From positions 71,846,302 through 71,910,301 of the forward strand of contig JAMXBB010000003.1 of the NCBI GenBank assembly GCA_024138015.1: a DNA stretch of 64,000 nucleotides, given 5' to 3'. This document shows positions 59,237 through 64,000 of the stretch, piece by piece; position 1 is the first letter of the stretch; each line of letters starts with the position of its first letter. The stretch comes from Lumnitzera littorea (taxonomy: Eukaryota > Streptophyta > Magnoliopsida > Myrtales > Combretaceae). A program made the position numbers and the translations under genes. The notes below the pieces were generated by a model, which ran no database searches, was not told where the DNA came from, and worked only from the letters and a program-made list of their open reading frames with translations.

Positions 59237-59780
59237 TTATTTTTTTTATCTTTGCAAAAGATTCATATTTAATCAAGTCGTATGAGTCTAGTTAAATCAG
59301 ATTCGAATGAGATTTGAATCTAGTTTAATCGGATACATTAAGATTTGATTTGGGCGTATGAGTCTAGTTAAATCAGATTCGAATGAGATTTGAATCTAGT
59401 TTAATCGGATACATTAAGATTTGATTTGGGCTTTATAAAAAGAAGAGAACCACAACGAAAAGGAAGAGAGAGGAACTTCATAAAAATTGGAAAATCTGCT
59501 TCATAAAAATTATTTTTTTATCTTTGTAAAAGATTCATATTTAATCAAGTCGTATGAGTCTAGTTAAATCAGATTCGAATGAGATTTGAATCTAGTTTAA
59601 TCGGATACATTAAGATTTGATTTGGGCGTATAAGTCTAGTTAAATCAGATTCGAATGAGATTTGAATCTAGTTTAATCGGATATATTAAGATTTGATTTG
59701 GGCTTTATAAAAAGAAGAGAACCACAACGAAAAGGAAGAGAGAGGAGCTTCATAAAAATTGGAAAATCTGCTTCATAAAA
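59237..59780. repeat. 272-bp tandem duplication containing paired 76-bp units
   Basis: The block starting tatttttttatctttg at 59237 recurs at 59509. Each block holds two head-to-tail copies of a 76-bp unit starting gtatgagtctag and ending ttgatttgggc: 59280-59355, 59356-59431, 59552-59627 and 59628-59703. Each block ends with the same stretch containing aggaagagagagga and a run near gaaaatctgcttcata. The copies are almost identical. Confidence 0.9.
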
Positions 59781-60410
59781 AACGGAAGCAGTAGCATCTC
59801 TATACCGGCTGCACATCTGAATTCCAATCCGACAGTAGTAGATCCACGTCCTATACAGCACAGCCGCAATTCGCGCAGCAGTCGCGATCTAAGAAACTGT
59901 AGCCGCAATTCCAGCCCCATCCCATCCTGAAAACCAATTTCAATTCTCCCCTGACATACTGGCAACGGCAAATTAAATGGTGACCAACGAATTCGGCCGA
60001 ACTCTACGAAGGCGACAACATTCATGCCATCAGTGTCCTAATCCTCTAACAACAATCCAGACGCCACAATCTGACCAACCGAAGTCCATTTGTCGAGATC
60101 CGAAGTCCACTTGCCGAGATCCGAAGTCCTCTTCCAGCATCTCCTCGTCCAAATTGCCGAGATCTCTGAAGTCTGCTCCCCGAGATCTCTGAAGCTCAGC
60201 AATTCCTGACGTCCCAACGCTGATCCGAAGCTGACGATAACAACCCTGGCCGAACGGCTCGCACATGCACGCTTGACCGAAACAAAATTATACTGGACAT
60301 TACATCCACACTTGACGCTCCACGCAATCCGAACGGCATGCACAACGTCCGCGGCAATCCTAGCGACTACACGACCAACAAGCCTTGTCCATCACCACTG
60401 CTGTAAACAG
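59781..60410. other. GC-richer leader in LTR J
   Basis: A non-coding but GC-rich stretch with many short open frames on both strands and a triplicated word, ccgaagtcc, near 60079-60130 (gatccgaagtccact repeats). It probably represents the transcribed leader part of the LTR. The open frames overlap on both strands, lack motifs and are not credible genes. Confidence 0.5.
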
Positions 60411-60847
60411 TAATTCAGGTTCGGTTTAGTTCAATTATTTATTTATTTAGTTATTATATTATGTGATTATCATTATATTATTAGACATAGCATATGTGTG
60501 TATTTATTAGTTTAGTATATTTCTTTTAGCGTTATTCTGCTTTATTATATAAGTTAAATATGTTATATTAATTTAAGTGGATAGTTGCTTAATAACAGTA
60601 ATATAGATACAAATAATATGTATATATTAGTCTAGGAATTTTTTTAGGACTAGTCTTTGTTTAGATTTCTCACCTAGAAAATCAATTTTTTTTTTAGAAA
60701 TATAAATTAATAAAAATCAATACAATTTTTAGGGTATTTTAGAGTCTTTTAATTGTATCAAAAGTTAGGACCCGTTAAATTTTTTAAAATAAACCGAATA
60801 ACTTAAAACGTAAACTCGGTTAGTTTTCGTAAATTAAAATAAATCAA

Positions 60848-61639
60848 CACACTAAAGTTCTTTTTTGAAAAGAACTACGATCGTCTGATCCCGGCTAGCG
60901 GGTACGTAGGCACCTTCGGGGCGATAATAAAATATGTAATTTTTCTAAATTAAAAAATCATTTTGATATTGATAAAATAAAAAAATCTTTAATCGACTTC
61001 TTTTCTATGGTTAGACATCTTTTTCATAGTTTAGATGTATTTTCCATAGTTTAGATGTTTTTTTCATAGTTTAGATGTTTTTTCCATGGTTAGATGTCTT
61101 TTCCATAGTTTAGATGTCTTTTTCATAGTTAGATGTTTTTTCCATAGTTTAGATGTCTTTTTCATACTTTAGGTTTCTTTTTTATGATTCAGACACCTTT
61201 TCTATGATTTAGATATCTTTTATATGATTTAGGCATTTTTTCTATAATTAGAAAATTTTTTTTTCTTTCTTTCTTTTTTAATGTTTTAAGCATCTTTTCT
61301 ATATAAAATTTTCATCATGTAAAACATTACATATTTCATAAAATCTTTAGAGTTTCTCTTGAAAATAAAAAATTATCACTTAGTTGTTTTTAAAATAAAA
61401 ATCTTAATTTGGCGCTTTTCAAAAATTAGGTTTTTAATTTTTTTTTTTATAATTAGGAATAAAAATTAGGCTTCTAGGGATTTTTCTTAATAAAAATAAA
61501 ATGGTTAATAAAAATCTAAATTCAACCAATCATTTTTTATAAAAAGAACTAACACATTAAAATTTTCGGAAAGAACTACGATCGTCTGATCCCGACTAGC
61601 GGGTACGTAGGCACCTTCGGGACGATGATAAAATATGTA
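60848..61639. repeat. Duplicated 90-bp block, 698 bp apart, in LTR J
   Basis: Copy one at 60848-60937 and copy two at 61545-61639 share aagaactacgatcgtctgat, then agcgggtacgtaggcacctt. They differ by few transitions, for example cccggc against cccgac. The stretch between them is AT-rich. Confidence 0.85.
61003..61240. repeat. Minisatellite, about 21-25-bp unit, in LTR J
   Basis: About ten imperfect copies of tttagatgtctttttccatag, varying in the length of the T run. Toward the right they decay to tatgatttagatatc-like units. Confidence 0.8.
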
Positions 61640-62064
61640 GAAACCTAGGTTCTTTTTTTTTTTTTTTTCTCTTTTGATTTTTATTTATTTATTTATTTTA
61701 AATATTATGATTAGAAAAATAATCCTAATTTCGGCAAATAGATAGTGGTACCCGTTAAGGGTTTAATAGGTTAGCCCTCGAATTCGGAACCCTCTAATTC
61801 TTCATTAAATTTGAAATCAAAGACCGGTAGCCAAATCGTAATCAATCCACCCAATTGGTTTCGGTTTCGGTTTCGGTTTCTTTTTCTTTTCCCGACTTTG
61901 GTCGGGTGGCGACTCCAAAAATTATTTTTAATAAAAAACCGGAATTTCTCAATTTCTTTAGTCGAGGATTAATATTAAATGGGTTAGGGTTTAGTATTAA
62001 TCCAGAAATGAGAAATTAAATTTTAAAAAAACAGAAAAACCGAAAAATCAGACTCGACATTGTC

Positions 62065-63406
62065 CAAGCAGATAATCGTGAACACTAGCTAGTCTACTAT
62101 GTTAGCCACATCCTACAAGGGCTAGAGCTAAGGTATATGAAAGTGGAGAAGTTCGCCCTTACAGTGGTCATCATAGCTTGAAAGCTTAAGCCCTACTTCT
62201 AGTCACACCCATTTGACATATTGATGGATATTCCACTTAGAGCTATCTTACAAAGGCCTAACACCTTGGGTAGAATGATGAAATATTACCTAGGGCTTAG
62301 TGCTCGTAGAGTCCAATTCTGCTTGAGACAAGCGATTAAGGCACAAGTCCTCATTGATTTCATAACTAAATACACTAGAGCGAATAAGCCTTAACTCGAG
62401 CTCACCATACTTGTCTGGACCCTCTACGTTGATGACTCCTCTATTAAAGGGGGGAGTAGGGCCAGTATTACATTATAAGGCCCGTACAGAATGAAGATTC
62501 TCTATATTTTGAAGTATGGTTTTCTAGTAAGTAACAATGAAGCTGAGTACGAGGTACTCATTGTTGAATTAAAGATTGCCAAAGACATCGGAATGGAGAA
62601 GCTCAGCATATACTCAAACTCCATGCTAGTAGTACAGCAAATTAAGGGAGAGTATGAAACCAAATGGGAAACAATGGTTAGGTATCTACACATGGTACAA
62701 GGTTTGCTTATAGAATTTACGTCGTAGGAAGTTAACAAGATCCTTTAAGCAGAAAACGAAAAGGTAGATAGACTATCTAGGATAACCTTGTCCATTATCC
62801 GTATATCACATGACGGTGACAATCTTCTCTTCATACAGTACCTCCCCAAGCTAAGCATAGAGGTACAGTAGCAAGAAGTTTACAAAGTATGAGAAAAAAT
62901 CTTGAGCCCTCTTGGTTGGACTCCTTCGCACAATATCTCAAGATGGGGGCATTACCTAAGGACTGAGTAGAAGCAATGAAGCTAGCTTACGCCGTAGCCA
63001 ACTACGCATCAATTAACAACATACTCTACTAATGAGGACATAGTACCCCACTCTTTAGGGGCCTCAAGAGGGAAGAGGGCACTTATGTCCTTGAGGATCT
63101 CTAAGCAGACATTTATAGTAACCACATTCAATTCGAAGCACATATGCTCAAGCACTCAGGTTGGGCTACTACTGGCCAACAATGAAGGAAGATGGCAAGT
63201 GAAGTGCCACTTATGCAAGGAATATGCATTGATCACTCAAGCACCTAGTTTAAAATTGCACCCTTTGACGAGCCATGGCCTTTCGTATAGTAGGCATTAA
63301 ACATCCTTGGCCTCTTCCTAAAGTCATCGTTAAGCTGACATTTCATTGTAGTGGCGGTAGATTACTTCACTAAATGAGTAGAGGCATTGATCATAGCCAC
63401 CATCAT
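62065..63406 (+). pseudogene. RNase H, second RNase H and integrase start of element I
   Basis: After solo LTR J the frame continues through the end of RNase H (VYYVSHILQGLELRY near 62095-62135). A second domain follows: YVDDSSIKGGSRAS near 62430-62465, NNEAEYEVLIVELKIAKDI near 62530-62585 and YSNSMLVVQQIKGEYETKW near 62610-62665. This looks like the additional RNase H of Tat elements. Integrase begins near 63120; CHLCKEYALITQAPSLKLHP is readable near 63205-63265, and VVAVDYFTK near 63350. It breaks at about 63406, before the second catalytic Asp. Stops interrupt all parts. Confidence 0.8.
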
Positions 63407-64000
63407 TGTCACATCCTGACTTAGCATGGAATGCACCATCACATAGGAATACTTGCTAAAAACTTCACTCAATTTGCTCATTCATCAAAAGAAAACTTTA
63501 TTTATATGATAATGGGGTTGCTACATCGGAGTTCAGTTGGACATTTGGTTACAACTTATATGTATAGTCTAATATTTACATCAAAACATGAACAATCCTT
63601 TTCTTTTATCATCTTCAAAATAGTAGAATTCTCGACTTATTACAGGTTTCATTCAAAAGTGATGATTTTGACTTACCTTCTTAGTATACATCCCCTTTAC
63701 TGTGGGGCCCTTTATGCTGCCATTAACATAAGGATAAAATATTTTATCCCCTAGCTACTGAAGTTGAGTGAGAGTGGATAACAAACAATATAATATAAAA
63801 AATATCATAATTGAAACATTTCAATCATAACTAGTAGGTTCAGCTCCATACATACATTAGACAAACTAAGCATTTATTGCTAGCAATACAACATGCTATG
63901 CTCATGTATGCGGCATGCATTAATATCGATATCCTATGCCCTCTAATGTCCTCATTCGATTAGTCAACATAGCGGCACATTTGGATACAACATTCAGGAA
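63407..64000 (+). repeat. Possible LTR start cutting the integrase of element I
   Basis: TGTCACATCCTGAC begins exactly where integrase homology stops. TGTCAC-C is a common start of plant gypsy LTRs. The following 590 bases have no gag or pol motif; a 107-codon open frame at 63431-63754 shows no recognisable domain and is judged to be chance. The right end is outside the window, so this remains a proposal. Confidence 0.4.

Larger units (their letters stand above)
58864..62059 (+). mobile_element. Solo LTR J, 3.2 kb, Ogre/Tat-like, nested in element I
   Basis: TTGTC flanks it at 58859-58863 and 62060-62064. It starts TATAAACACC (TG decayed to TA) and ends GACTCGACA. The RNase H frame of element I joins across it. 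It contains a 272-bp duplication, a tRNA-like pair of boxes, a twice-present gctagcgggtacgtagg block and a GC hairpin near the right end. That block resembles the ctacg...tacgtaggca motif of Ogre/Tat LTRs, as far as I recall. No gag or pol is inside. The strand is inferred from that motif and the end order. Confidence 0.75.
53319..63406 (+). mobile_element. Element I: Tat-type Ty3/gypsy retrotransposon, interrupted twice
   Basis: Order on the plus strand: 5' LTR, primer site, gag, zinc-binding motif, protease region, RT (split by a solo LTR), [solo LTR J], RNase H, a second RNase H-like domain, and the start of integrase. The gag type, the YVDDM box in RT and the extra RNase H domain fit the Tat lineage. 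Coding remains are broken by many stops. The integrase breaks off at about 63406; no 3' LTR is in the window. Confidence 0.8.

Noticed and set aside
59977..60343. Overlapping open frames of 70-100 codons on both strands, some rich in Ser/Pro or Arg
   Set aside because: They sit in the GC-richer leader of solo LTR J, overlap each other on both strands, show no domain and contain short repeats. They are chance frames.
63431..63754. 107-codon open frame on the plus strand
   Set aside because: No recognisable motif, AT-rich, and it starts just after a probable LTR start. Length is within chance expectation for such DNA.

Overview
This window reads as heterochromatic DNA from a flowering plant, most likely a dicot, but the species cannot be named from sequence. 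It is AT-rich and packed with decayed LTR retrotransposons of Ty3/gypsy and Ty1/copia type. It carries a fragment of the plastid photosystem I gene psaA. I found no intact gene, no tRNA or rRNA gene and no host coding sequence. Every long coding trace is a broken retrotransposon gag or pol, with stops and frameshifts throughout. No bacterial or viral system is present.

Region by region: 1-2690 is AT-rich non-coding DNA with a 69-bp tandem repeat. 2700-7639 is gypsy element A (+), with gag, pol and a 3' LTR. 7640-10437 holds unassigned sequence interrupted by a minus-strand LTR (7956-9466) that contains the psaA fragment. 10439 to about 14008 is a minus-strand, Tekay-like long LTR with a near-perfect 90-bp palindrome. 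14009-15328 is unassigned. 15329-18465 is a pile of Athila/Tat-type LTR pieces.

18466-46278 is a five-level nest. Copia element H (minus, gag only) is split by gypsy element B (+, 22835-45512). B is split by gypsy element C (minus, 26895-41833). C is split by gag-protease element E (+, 30065-38331). E is split by a 3.4-kb solo LTR F (32092-35501), and its 5' LTR also carries a 0.8-kb DNA transposon. A solo LTR of the E family, G, sits inside the 3' LTR of B. Target-site duplications (TSDs) support B, C, E, F and G, and the broken reading frames rejoin across the insertions.

46303-51740 is element D (minus), of the same family as C, with a perfect TSD but most of gag deleted. 51746-53318 is unassigned. 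53319 to about 63406 is element I (+), a Tat-type gypsy element. It is interrupted by a solo LTR of about 1.36 kb inside its RT and a 3.2-kb solo LTR (J) between RT and RNase H. It breaks inside the integrase, where another LTR-like sequence starts and runs off the window.

How the parts relate: none of these elements can move on its own now. In families A, B and C/D the pol reading frame runs past the LTR boundary and ends inside the 3' LTR. Together with an initiator-Met tRNA primer site and LTRs of about 0.9 kb starting TGAT, this suggests CRM-like chromoviruses, which would fit a centromeric or pericentromeric location. That clade call is an inference. LTR differences counted by eye are all transitions in the stretches compared, which fits long-term cytosine methylation and deamination.
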